NCBI GenBank assembly: GCA_965214235.1
Contig: CBDCBH010000003.1
Location: 1 to 64,000 of the forward strand
Direction: 5' to 3'
Origin: Ilyomonas sp965214235
GTDB lineage: Bacteria > Bacteroidota > Bacteroidia > Chitinophagales > Chitinophagaceae
DNA length: 64,000 nt
In this document: positions 49,985 to 58,796 of the stretch, piece after piece
Layout of the letters: each line of letters begins with the position of its first letter
How positions within the stretch are numbered: position 1 is the stretch's first letter
Notes under the pieces: model-generated
Databases searched by the model: none
Seen by the model: only the letters and a program-made list of their open reading frames with translations
Told to the model about the DNA's origin: nothing
Program-made: the position numbers and the translations under genes

Positions 49985-52243
49985 ATGGGTAAAACAATCA
50001 TCATATCAAACAGATTGCCGGTAAAAGCAGTGCTGAAGGAAAACAAATATAAAATTACAACAACGGAAGGCGGGCTGGCAACGGGTTTAAATTCTATCTT
50101 TTCAGAAGATGCTAACAGCGTTTGGATTGGCTGGCCCGGAATTGATGTGCCAAAAGAAAAAGAAGAAGAAATAACAAGGGAACTGCTTACAAAAAAGCTG
50201 TATCCGGTGTTTTTATCGGCCGAAGAAATCAAACAGTATTACGAAGGTTTTTCCAATGAAATTTTGTGGCCTGTTTTTCATTACATGGCAACTTATGCCA
50301 ATTATGAAACATCTTATTGGGATTGCTATTGCAAGGTGAACGATAAGTTTTGCACAGCGGTTATACAAATAGCCGAACCCGGAGATGTGATATGGATTCA
50401 CGATTATCAATTGTTGTTATTGCCAACATTAATTCGAAGGCAATCTGCCGATTATTCAATCGGCTTTTTTCTTCACATACCGTATCCATCTTATGAATTA
50501 TTCCGCCTTATTCCATGGCGAAGCGAATTGCTGAATGGTATGCTGGGAGCAGATTTGGTGGGCTTTCATACCTACGATGACGTACATCATTTTCTATTTT
50601 CTGTATCGCGCATTCTGCAGGTTCCTTATTCGGCAAATGTTCTTACCTGTAACAACCGGCCTATTGTTGCAGAGGCTTTTCCTATGGGTATTGACGATGC
50701 TAAATTTGAGCAACTGATTGATGATAATACAGTAAAAGAAAACCTCCAGCAATTACAGCATGATTTTGCCGGACAGCGCATTATTCTTTCGATTGACCGG
50801 CTTGATTATAGTAAAGGCATCATTCAACGCCTGCAGGCATTCGATATTTTTTTGCAGGAAAATGAATCTTATTCAGGATCGGTTTCCTTGTATATGATTG
50901 TTGTTCCTTCCCGCGATAAAGTGCAGCGATACAAAGACCTGCGTGATGATATAGATAAGCTGGTTGGGAATATTAACGCGCGGTATCGAACCAATAACTG
51001 GACGCCTATTCATTATTTTTATCGGTCATTCAGCATTGAAGAATTATCTGCCTTGTATCAGTTCGCAGAAGTGTGTTTGGTAACGCCTATGCGTGATGGT
51101 ATGAACCTCGTTTGCAAAGAATATATCGCCAGCCGCCGCAACGAAAATGGTGTTTTAATATTGAGTGAAATGGCGGGTGCAGCCAAAGAACTGATTGACG
51201 CGATTGTTGTAAACCCAAATAATATTTATCAAATGAGTCAAAGCATTGTTGATGCCCTTACAATGCCGTTAGAGGAACAAAAAAGAAGAATGCACATCAT
51301 GCGCGGTTTGGTGCATCGCTATAATGTGAACAATTGGGTAAACACATTTATGAGCAACTTAACCAAAGCCAAAAGCCGCCAGCTTTCTCTGCAAACCAAA
51401 TACATTACTTCGCGTTTGGAAGAGTATATCAAAAGTAAATATGCAAAAGCCACAAAACGCTTACTGCTGTTGGATTACGACGGTACGCTTACCGCTTTTG
51501 CCGATGTTCCTTCACACGCAAATCCGGATAAGGAATTATACAATTTGTTGGAAGATTTAGCGAAAGACGAGAAAAATGATGTAGTTATTATTAGCGGAAG
51601 AGCGCATACCAAATTAGAGGAATGGTTTGGTAATATGCCGTTGCATTTAATTGGCGAGCATGGCGTTTGGTACAAAGAAAAAGGCACAAAATGGGATCAG
51701 TTAAAAGGCTTGTCATCCGGTTGGAAAACAGATATTCAACCAACACTAAATACTTACAACGAACGAACGCCAGGCGCTTTTACCGAAGAAAAAACATCAT
51801 CGCTGGTATGGCATTTTCGTAAGGTGGAAAATGAGTTGGGAGAAACGCGTGCTGCTGAATTGATTAACACGCTTCGATATACAGTTGCCGATCTTGGCTT
51901 ACAGATGCTGCGTGGAAATAAAGTGGTGGAAATAAAAAGCATTGAAGCGAACAAAGGCAAATCGGCTACGCACTACATCAATAAAAATGCTTACGATTTT
52001 GCATTGGCAATTGGCGATGATACCACCGATGAAGATATGTTTATTGCACTTGCCGATAAAGCGTTTACCATAAAAGTGGGAGGCAACATGTCGGCAGCGA
52101 AATTCTATTTAAAAGACGTGCAGGATATTCGCCGCTTTTTGAAAAATATTTCCGCTTCGCCCTTGCTGGTTAAAAAAGTAATTAGCCGCATTAAACAACG
52201 CTTTCCAAAAACGTTTAGCCGGTTTAGCAGAAACATGGAATGA
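49985..52243 (+). CDS. otsA: Bifunctional trehalose-6-phosphate synthase/phosphatase (OtsA-OtsB fusion)
   Basis: A 752-residue two-domain enzyme that makes trehalose from UDP-glucose and glucose-6-phosphate. The N-terminal GT20 domain (about 1-465) has IIISNRLPVKA, TTEGGLATGL, WIHDYQLLLLP, SIDRLDYSKGIIQRL and the donor-binding PMRDGMNLVCKEY. The C-terminal HAD phosphatase domain (about 490-740) has LLLLDYDGTLTAFAD, IISGRAH, and AIGDDTTDEDMF, which remove the phosphate. The fusion order is as in plants and several Bacteroidota. Its stop lies two bases from the convergent E2 gene stop. Trehalose serves as osmolyte or reserve. Confidence 0.95.
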   Translation: MGKTIIISNRLPVKAVLKENKYKITTTEGGLATGLNSIFSEDANSVWIGWPGIDVPKEKEEEITRELLTKKLYPVFLSAEEIKQYYEGFSNEILWPVFHYMATYANYETSYWDCYCKVNDKFCTAVIQIAEPGDVIWIHDYQLLLLPTLIRRQSADYSIGFFLHIPYPSYELFRLIPWRSELLNGMLGADLVGFHTYDDVHHFLFSVSRILQVPYSANVLTCNNRPIVAEAFPMGIDDAKFEQLIDDNTVKENLQQLQHDFAGQRIILSIDRLDYSKGIIQRLQAFDIFLQENESYSGSVSLYMIVVPSRDKVQRYKDLRDDIDKLVGNINARYRTNNWTPIHYFYRSFSIEELSALYQFAEVCLVTPMRDGMNLVCKEYIASRRNENGVLILSEMAGAAKELIDAIVVNPNNIYQMSQSIVDALTMPLEEQKRRMHIMRGLVHRYNVNNWVNTFMSNLTKAKSRQLSLQTKYITSRLEEYIKSKYAKATKRLLLLDYDGTLTAFADVPSHANPDKELYNLLEDLAKDEKNDVVIISGRAHTKLEEWFGNMPLHLIGEHGVWYKEKGTKWDQLKGLSSGWKTDIQPTLNTYNERTPGAFTEEKTSSLVWHFRKVENELGETRAAELINTLRYTVADLGLQMLRGNKVVEIKSIEANKGKSATHYINKNAYDFALAIGDDTTDEDMFIALADKAFTIKVGGNMSAAKFYLKDVQDIRRFLKNISASPLLVKKVISRIKQRFPKTFSRFSRNME

Positions 52244-52245
52244 TG

Positions 52246-53583
52246 TTATAAAAGTGTTCGTTTTTCATCCCAATTCTCAATTTCTTTGGCTACATCAGCT
52301 AAAAAAGAAGAGCCTGTGCTGCCATCTACAATGCGATGGTCGTAGCTTAACGAAAGATACATCATGTGCCGGATGCCAAGCGTATCGCCTTGTTCGGTTT
52401 CAATAACTACCGGACGTTTTTTTATAATGCCAACAGATAAAATAGCCACTTGCGGCTGGTTAATAATCGGCGTTCCCATCAGGCTTCCAAACGTGCCTAC
52501 ATTGGTAAAAGTAAACGTGCCATCTTTGGTATCATCGGGTTTTAATTTACCATTGCGGGCGTTGTTAGCCAATGTGTTTACCGATTTAGTCAAACCAATT
52601 AAATTCATATAGTCAGCATTGCGAATTACCGGAACAATAAGGTTGCCATTGGGCAAAGCGGTAGCCATACCAATGTTGATGTCTTTTTTTAAAATGATGT
52701 TATCGCCATCTACCGAACTATTGATAATGGGATATTTTTTTATTGCTTTAATAATGCATTCAATAAACAATGGTGTGAACGTAATTTTTGTGCCTTCCTG
52801 CTTTTCAAAATCAGGTTTTATTTTATTGCGCCACAACACCATACTGGTAACATCAGCTTCCGAAAAAGAGGTAACATGCGGGCTGGTTTGTTTGCTTTCA
52901 ACCATGTGCTTTGCAATCAGCTTGCGCATCCTGTCCATCTCAACAACTTCAACATTGTTACCATATTTTGTAACGGGTTGAGGTTCTTTTTCTTTTTGTG
53001 CAGATAAAGAAGATTGCTGTTGTTCGTTGGTTTGTGATGGTTGAGGTTGTGTTGTATTTACCTTATTTTCAAAAGGAAGTCTTTTCTTTTTGTTTTCAAG
53101 ATATGCAAGAATATCATTTTTTGTTACGCGGTTATCGGCGCCTGTTCCGGGTATGGTTTCTAATTCCATCATTGCAATGCCTTCACTGTTAGCAATGGTT
53201 AGAACAAGCGGCGAATAAAAACGATTGATACTGCCAGAAGCCCCTGGCAGCACAGGCTTTGGCTGTGGAGCATAAGGCACTTGTATATCTTCCTCAGGCT
53301 CTTCTGTAACAATTTTTGGGGGGTTATTATTCGGCGCTTCGCCATTTGTGTTGATGCGAACAATGGCTGCACCAATGGGCACAACGTCGTTTTCTTTATA
53401 CAGCAATTCGGTGATAATGCCGCTTGCCGTTGAAGGCACTTCGCTGTCAACCTTATCGGTAGCAATATCAAGAAGCGTTTCATCGCTGGCAACGGTATCG
53501 CCGGTTTTTTTGTGCCATTTTAAAATGGTAGCTTCCATAATGCTTTCGCCTAATTTTGGCATAATAACATCAACAATTGCCAT
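52246..53583 (-). CDS. Dihydrolipoamide acyltransferase, E2 component of a 2-oxoacid dehydrogenase complex
   Basis: A 445-residue E2 subunit. The lipoyl domain (1-78) carries the lipoylated K44 in DIATDKVDSEVPS. A proline- and glutamate-rich linker leads to the peripheral subunit-binding domain (about 118-160; FYSPLVLTIANSEGI, NRVTKNDILAYL), then a Q-rich linker and the catalytic domain with YDHRIVDGS near the C terminus (HHxxxDG-type, here DHRIVDG). The lipoyl domain and PSBD sequence resemble branched-chain or pyruvate E2 proteins; E1 and E3 genes are not adjacent, so the substrate is open. Confidence 0.9.
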   Translation of the reverse strand: MAIVDVIMPKLGESIMEATILKWHKKTGDTVASDETLLDIATDKVDSEVPSTASGIITELLYKENDVVPIGAAIVRINTNGEAPNNNPPKIVTEEPEEDIQVPYAPQPKPVLPGASGSINRFYSPLVLTIANSEGIAMMELETIPGTGADNRVTKNDILAYLENKKKRLPFENKVNTTQPQPSQTNEQQQSSLSAQKEKEPQPVTKYGNNVEVVEMDRMRKLIAKHMVESKQTSPHVTSFSEADVTSMVLWRNKIKPDFEKQEGTKITFTPLFIECIIKAIKKYPIINSSVDGDNIILKKDINIGMATALPNGNLIVPVIRNADYMNLIGLTKSVNTLANNARNGKLKPDDTKDGTFTFTNVGTFGSLMGTPIINQPQVAILSVGIIKKRPVVIETEQGDTLGIRHMMYLSLSYDHRIVDGSTGSSFLADVAKEIENWDEKRTLL

Positions 53584-53710
53584 AAAAAAAATTTAATAAA
53601 CCAGGTAATTGAAGCTTACTTCTTGCTTTGTTTTTACTCATCTTTTTTAAAAAATATGAAGGACAAGCTTCTATAAAAATCAAAAATAAAGGTTTGAATG
53701 ATAATAATTG

Positions 53711-54979
53711 TTAGTCGTTTCGAGGCGCATTTTCTATAATAAACAAACGAAGCATATTTAAAGCATTCATGGCTGTGAGTTCGATGTTTCGTTTTCTGTC
53801 AAACCGAAAACAAAATTCTTTCGATACGGTTTTTTCTTTGTTGCCAACGGCTATCCAGGTTGTGCCTACAGGCTTATCTTCTCCTCCATTTCCCGGTCCC
53901 ATCAAGCCGGTTACGGCAACCGCATAATCGCTTTTTAAAATGTTCAATGTGCCGGTTATCATTTGCTCTGCAACGGCTTTATCAACCGTTCCTTTTTCGG
54001 CAAGCAGATTTTTATTAACCATCAACACTTCTTCTTTAATTTTTTTATCGTAGCAAACTACGCTTCCGGTAAAGTAAGATGACGAGGTTGCATTGGCTGT
54101 AAACAGGTGCGAAATATAACCGCCGGTGCAACTTTCGGCAGCGCCAACGGTTTGTTTATGTTCATCCAGCAAATTGCCAACTACGGTTTCCATGCTAACA
54201 TCTTTTTTAGCAACGAGTATATCTTCAATGTAAGGCAAAAGTTGTTGTTCAATGTTGTTTAAATCGTTATCTAATTTTTCTTTATCATCGCCTTTGGCAG
54301 TGAAGCGTAGCCGCACCATGCCTAAGTTTGGCAGATAAGCCAGCTTAATGTGAGATGGCAATATTGTTTCAACAGGTTGTATTTTTTCTGATAAAAACGA
54401 TTCGCCCATACCAAACGTTACAAAGGTTTTGTGAGTGATGACGGGCATGGTAAAATGTTGTAATAATTTAGGCAACACATAAGTCGCCATCATCGCTTTC
54501 ATTTCAAAAGGAACGCCGGGCATACTTACAAAAATTTTCCCGTCCCGCTCAAACCACATTCCTGGTGCTGTGCCGCGTGTGTTTATTATGGGCGTGCATA
54601 CATCAGGCACTTCAGCTTGCTTTATATTTACATCAAGCAAGGGGCGTTTTAGTATCCGCTCAAAAATATTTTTTACGTTGCTTAAAGAAGCTTCGTCAAC
54701 TATCATCTTCCCGCTAAAATACTGATTTAGTAAAGGTTTGGTAATGTCATCAGCCGTTGGTCCCAAGCCTCCGGTTATTAAAATAACATCAGCATTTTTT
54801 GCTTCTTCATCCAAGGCCTGCCATATTTCATTCCACACATCACCAATGGCAATTCTACGCTTCATCCACACACCAATTTTATTCAGTTCCTGCGCCATCC
54901 ATGCGCTGTTGGTATCTACTACTTGTCCAATTAAAAGTTCATCGCCAATGGTGATTATAGAGGCTGTAATTTCATTCAT
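53711..54979 (-). CDS. cinA: CinA-like protein (MoCF-binding domain plus nicotinamide-nucleotide amidase domain)
   Basis: A 422-residue protein. The N-terminal domain (about 1-170) has ITIGDELLIGQVVDTNSAWMAQEL and LITGGLGPTADDITK, the MoaB/MogA-like fold with an ADP-ribose pyrophosphatase-like role in CinA. The C-terminal domain (about 255-415) has TVGAAESCTGGYISHLFT and AVTGLMGPGNGGEDKPVGTTW, the nicotinamide mononucleotide deamidase. The two activities recycle pyridine nucleotides. A promoter is visible upstream (55021-55053). Confidence 0.92.
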   Translation of the reverse strand: MNEITASIITIGDELLIGQVVDTNSAWMAQELNKIGVWMKRRIAIGDVWNEIWQALDEEAKNADVILITGGLGPTADDITKPLLNQYFSGKMIVDEASLSNVKNIFERILKRPLLDVNIKQAEVPDVCTPIINTRGTAPGMWFERDGKIFVSMPGVPFEMKAMMATYVLPKLLQHFTMPVITHKTFVTFGMGESFLSEKIQPVETILPSHIKLAYLPNLGMVRLRFTAKGDDKEKLDNDLNNIEQQLLPYIEDILVAKKDVSMETVVGNLLDEHKQTVGAAESCTGGYISHLFTANATSSSYFTGSVVCYDKKIKEEVLMVNKNLLAEKGTVDKAVAEQMITGTLNILKSDYAVAVTGLMGPGNGGEDKPVGTTWIAVGNKEKTVSKEFCFRFDRKRNIELTAMNALNMLRLFIIENAPRND

Positions 54980-55409
54980 AATTGTTGTAACAATTTGGGT
55001 TTATTTCAATAGCAAGACTGCAAAGCTATTTTGTTTCGTTACATGCAGAACAATAAAAAGATTATTCAAAGGGCTTGAAATTTATTGCGGTAATGCTATA
55101 ATAGGTAAGAAAAATTCCAAATAATATAATGAATACACAAGATGCAATATGATTGATATGTAAAGCCGCTAAAATATTCTCTGCGTTTTAGGGCTGACCT
55201 AACTGTATATCTAATTCCAAAAATATCCCATCATTCTGAAGTGTAATTCACCAACAAGAATCGTCAATTTACCTATGATGATATTAGTAGCTATAATTAC
55301 GTTTAAAAACAAAAGAGATTGTGTCAAGCCAGATCTACGGCTAATGTTGTTTTGTAGCTTATTGCAGATCTAACATTGGCAGTAGCTTTTTGTTTGATTT
55401 GGAAGACTG
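54980..55409. other. 430-bp gene-free region between cinA and the NTF2-like gene
   Basis: It holds the cinA promoter (55021-55053) and an imperfect hairpin (GCTAATGTT at 55340-55348 with AACATTGGC at 55372-55380, one G:T pair, 23-base loop) followed by a T run, which may end the NTF2-like transcript on the minus strand. The middle (55080-55320) is A/T-rich and shows no coding frame or repeat that I can identify. Confidence 0.5.
55021..55053 (-). promoter_or_regulatory. Promoter of cinA
   Basis: On the minus strand TAGCTTTG (55021-55028) fits TAnnTTTG, and TTG (55051-55053) lies 22 bases further upstream. The leader would be about 37 bases. Confidence 0.55.
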
Positions 55410-55754
55410 CTATTTTGGAATCAGTCCAAGTTGCTGCATAAAATTTAAGTTGTCAATAAAATCTCTTTCTTCAGCGATTTTACCATTTTCCATATGAACT
55501 AAGGTAACACCGTTTATGTTTACTTTCTTGCCTGTAGCTTGAATATCAAAAAAAACGCCTGTATGAGTTCCTTTAAAGTTCCAGTGTTTCATAAGTTTAT
55601 TACCCACTTCAAATACATCTATTATGGTAAATGTAACGTCGGAAAAACCCGTCACATAATTAGCGTAATAAGTTCTTGCGCTGTCAATACCAATAACATC
55701 CTTCGGGCTGGCGTGCATAAGAACTTCTTTTGTAAAATTTAAATCATCAAACAT
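55410..55754 (-). CDS. NTF2/SnoaL-like (ester cyclase-type) protein, possibly short at the N terminus
   Basis: A 114-residue protein counted from the ATG at 55754. The cone-shaped NTF2 fold is seen in VTFTIIDVFEVGNKLMKHWNFKGTHTG... and the SnoaL-type tail with the aTGKKVNINGV, MENGKIAEERDFID and QQLGLIPK segments. Compared with typical SnoaL-like proteins (about 130-140 residues) the first helix seems to be missing; the frame is closed by a stop upstream of the start. Whether this is a natural short form or a truncation is unclear. No neighbour suggests a substrate. Confidence 0.7.
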   Translation of the reverse strand: MFDDLNFTKEVLMHASPKDVIGIDSARTYYANYVTGFSDVTFTIIDVFEVGNKLMKHWNFKGTHTGVFFDIQATGKKVNINGVTLVHMENGKIAEERDFIDNLNFMQQLGLIPK

Positions 55755-55760
55755 GTTCAA

Positions 55761-56589
55761 CTTTCTTTTATTATATTATTTTATCCCAAACATGGCTATA
55801 CATTTTATGTTAGCGCAACTGAGTCAACCTTTGTTTGTTTTGCCGTGTTTGTATGCGGATTATTACAAGACATTTGTGTAAAAAAACCATGGTCATTATC
55901 ACTAATCTTGAAGGGAAAGATTGAAGTGTTTGTTTCATATTTAAATTTGATTTTTATAATAATGCCATTATAAAATAACCACCAACACAAATATAACCAC
56001 AAGTCCCTTACATCTTCTAAATCTCCAACATCCTTCACTCTTATTGCTTACGATCTGCATTTTATAATACAAACAATTGCGTCAATCTAATTTTATTACT
56101 CAAAATTTTTCATATAGCATCGGTTCTTTTATTTACACATATTTTATTAAGAAGGAGCACATTTACAAAAACTTTCATTACTATCAATAATTAAAAACTC
56201 TTATGCGGCTTTACAATTTTAGTAATTGTAAAGCCACCACTAACAAATGTTTTTACTCTATTCATTCTTACAATGTCTTTTCCAAAGAATCGGAATAAAT
56301 ATGGTTGAATCTAAAACGGATTAATAAAGCATGTCATCAGTTCTTAGGATGATAAATACGGCAGTTCAGATTCCACACAACTTGTTATGATTCTTCGGGA
56401 AACCCGCCATCATCGCCGATAAGAAGTAAGCAGTAACTGGTGCAATTGCTGAACAATAGCAAGTTTTTTATTTTCAACCCAACTGCTACCTTTTCTTTTA
56501 TTGCAAAAACTCCTGCTAAAAAAATCGTATCTTCATCATGTCTTTTCAAGTAATGCAAATTGCGATAGCAACCTCTAAAGATTCTGTGT
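55761..56589. other. 829-bp gene-free region with a strong hairpin and low-complexity tracts
   Basis: From 55977 to 56040 it has low-complexity sequence with a loose 7-base rhythm (ACCACCAACACAAATATAACCACAAG, then CATCTTCTAAATCTCCAACATC...). A perfect 12-bp hairpin lies at 56207-56235. The part from 56240 to 56589 holds no recognised element beyond a small CGGG/CCCG stem near 56396-56406. Short reading frames here have no protein character. Confidence 0.5.
56207..56235. repeat. Perfect 12-bp hairpin in the gap upstream of the conserved unknown gene
   Basis: GGCTTTACAATT (56207-56218) pairs with AATTGTAAAGCC (56224-56235) around a TTAGT loop. It is about 470 bases from the nearest upstream gene end and lacks a T run on either side, so it may be part of a small RNA or a repeat rather than a terminator. 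Confidence 0.6.
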
Positions 56590-58089
56590 ATGCAAGCATT
56601 TCAAAACACTTACCTCGGCACAAAACAAAAAGCGTTAGCTATTAATTTAGACCCGCAGATTTACGGCTCCTTTGCCGAAATTGGTGCCGGGCAAGACGTG
56701 GCGGCAAACTTTTTTAAAGCCGGCGGCTCATCAGGCACTATTGCTAAAACCATGTCGGCTTACGACATGCTGTTTTCCGATGCTATTTACGGTGCTGAAA
56801 AAAAACGCCGTTACGTAAGCGAAAGCCGGTTGATAGCCATGCTTGAACATGAATATGGTTTGTTGATGGAACGCTTAGAAGCGCAACGTGGCGATACCAC
56901 TACCTTCTTTGCTTTTTCCGATACCGTATCGGCTCTCAATTATCAGAAAACAAATTCAGGACAAGGATGGATGGGCGTGCGTTTTCAACTAACACCCAAA
57001 GCCGAATATAATGACGTGGTGTTGCATGTAAAATTGTTAGATAACGATAATAACATGCAGCAACAAGCGGTTGGTATTTTGGGTGTGAACTTAATTTATG
57101 CCTGTTTCAATTATTCGGAAACGCCGCTTGCTTTTTTGCTTTCGCTGATGGATGATTTGTCGAAAGACCGCATCCAGATAGATATGATTCGTTTTGATGG
57201 ACCTGGTTTTAAAAAAGCCGATAACCGGCTGATGAGCTTGCACCTTGTAAAATACGGCTTTTCAGATGCTGCCGTGTTTGGTGCTAATGGTAAAAACCTG
57301 CAACCTTCCGAAGTGTTGTATAAAAAGCATATTGTTATTGTTCGGGGACGTTTCCGACCTGTTATCAACGTGCATTTAGACATGCTGAATACGGGCTTAA
57401 CTCAATTTCTTGAAGAGTCGGATATTGACAAAACAAATGTTGTGGTAGTTACAGAACTAACCCTGCAAGGATTGAAAGAACGGGATGCCGACCTTACTGC
57501 TGATATTGATGAAAAAGATTTTCTTGAGCGTGTGGATATTTTGTGTTCGCTGGGACAAACAGTAATGATATCAAACTTTCACGAGTATTATAAATTGGTG
57601 GCTTATCTATCTACCATCACCAAACTAAAAATGGGCGTTGTGTTGGGTTATCCAAACCTTGAATACATCTTCTCTGAAGATCATTACCGGGAACTTTCGG
57701 GTGGAATTTTAGAATCGTTCGCCACATTGTTCAGCCGAAAAGTGAAGCTTTTTATTTATCCTACTTTGCGCAATGGCGTAATACAAAATTGCCTGCGCCT
57801 GCAATTGCCTCCTCACCTGATTGACCTTTATCGCTACCTGATTGCCAATAACAAAATAGAAGACATTACGCATTATAACAGAAAGAACCTGAATGTACAA
57901 ACAGACAAGGTGTTGCAAATGATAAAAAGCAACGAAAAAGGTTGGGAAGAGTTTGTGCCTGAAGAAGTAGCAACGATGATTAAAGACCGATGTTTGTTTG
58001 GATATCCCTGCGAAATTAAGCCAGACAAAGAGAGCACAACTGCAACAGGCGATGATGTTGAAAAGGTATTGAATACTGCAACTTCATGA
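56590..58089 (+). CDS. Conserved protein of unknown function (FAEIGAGQ family)
   Basis: A 499-residue soluble protein. Conserved-looking blocks are QKALAINLDPQIYGSFAEIG (14-33), AGQDVAANFFKAGGSSGTIA, KTMSAYDMLFSDAIYG, a short RYV.E.RL segment, TTTFFAFSDTVSALNY, GWMGVRFQ and, further on, IDMIRFDGPGFKKADNRLMSL. I recall close relatives across Bacteroidota, usually annotated under misleading names (TonB-dependent receptor or nicotinate-nucleotide adenylyltransferase); neither fits, as it has no signal peptide, barrel or HxGH motif. Motifs resembling a nucleotide-binding site are not obvious. It is preceded by a long gap and followed convergently by the LytTR gene. Confidence 0.75.
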   Translation: MQAFQNTYLGTKQKALAINLDPQIYGSFAEIGAGQDVAANFFKAGGSSGTIAKTMSAYDMLFSDAIYGAEKKRRYVSESRLIAMLEHEYGLLMERLEAQRGDTTTFFAFSDTVSALNYQKTNSGQGWMGVRFQLTPKAEYNDVVLHVKLLDNDNNMQQQAVGILGVNLIYACFNYSETPLAFLLSLMDDLSKDRIQIDMIRFDGPGFKKADNRLMSLHLVKYGFSDAAVFGANGKNLQPSEVLYKKHIVIVRGRFRPVINVHLDMLNTGLTQFLEESDIDKTNVVVVTELTLQGLKERDADLTADIDEKDFLERVDILCSLGQTVMISNFHEYYKLVAYLSTITKLKMGVVLGYPNLEYIFSEDHYRELSGGILESFATLFSRKVKLFIYPTLRNGVIQNCLRLQLPPHLIDLYRYLIANNKIEDITHYNRKNLNVQTDKVLQMIKSNEKGWEEFVPEEVATMIKDRCLFGYPCEIKPDKESTTATGDDVEKVLNTATS

Positions 58090-58112
58090 TCAGGTAAGTA
58101 AGTAATGGAAAT

Positions 58113-58796
58113 CTATAAATTCTCTATCACATCTTTATAACCTCTGCCAATAGGAATTGGCACTCCATTCACTTCTACCATTTCCGCCGTGTAGCATTCA
58201 ATCTTACCAATAGAAACGATAAAAGAACGATGAATTCGTTTAAAAAGATGAGCAGGCAACAGCTCTTCAATTTCATGTGTGCTCATTTTAGAAAAATACT
58301 CGCTTTTTGTTGTAATTATTTTTATGTACTCGCGCTGGCTTTCCACATACACAATATCAGAGAATAAAATTTTCACCTTCTTTTTTTGCACGTTTAAAAA
58401 GATAAAGTCTTTTATCTCATCTTTTTCTTTCTTTTGTTTTTGCGCCGTTTTTACTTTGGTTACAGCAACTAAAAATCGCTCAAAATCAAATGGCTTCAAC
58501 AGGTAATCGGTTACATTTAAAGTAAACCCTTCTACTGCATATTGATGATAGGCAGTTGTAATGATTACTGCCGGCGGATGCAAAAGCGTTTTTAAAAACG
58601 CCAGCCCTTTTACTTTAGGCAAATGAATATCTAAAAAGATAAGTTCGGTATGATTATTCCGTAACCAGTCGGTTGCTAAAATCGCATCTTTAAACGTTGC
58701 CTGTAACGCTAAAAAAGGCACTTGTAAAATATAATCTGTTACTACTTTCACAGCTAATGGTTCATCTTCTATTACAATACATTTGATGCTATACAT
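58113..58796 (-). CDS. LytTR-family response regulator
   Basis: A 227-residue regulator. The receiver domain (1-120) has the acidic pair in CIVIEDEPLA, the phosphoacceptor in LIFLDIHLPKVKG and the lysine in DYLLKPFDFERF. The LytTR DNA-binding domain (about 135-227) has FLNVQKKKVKILFSDIVYVE, REYIKIITTKSEYFSKMSTHEIEELLP and RIHRSFIVSIGKI. The ATG at 58796 overlaps the kinase stop by eight bases; the upstream TTG is less likely. It is the partner of the kinase just upstream. Confidence 0.93.
   Translation of the reverse strand: MYSIKCIVIEDEPLAVKVVTDYILQVPFLALQATFKDAILATDWLRNNHTELIFLDIHLPKVKGLAFLKTLLHPPAVIITTAYHQYAVEGFTLNVTDYLLKPFDFERFLVAVTKVKTAQKQKKEKDEIKDFIFLNVQKKKVKILFSDIVYVESQREYIKIITTKSEYFSKMSTHEIEELLPAHLFKRIHRSFIVSIGKIECYTAEMVEVNGVPIPIGRGYKDVIENL

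Noticed and set aside
55805..56038. A 77-codon minus-strand frame in the gap before the conserved unknown gene
   Set aside because: Its N-terminal half is translated low-complexity repeat (DVGDLEDVRDL), so it is more likely chance than a gene.
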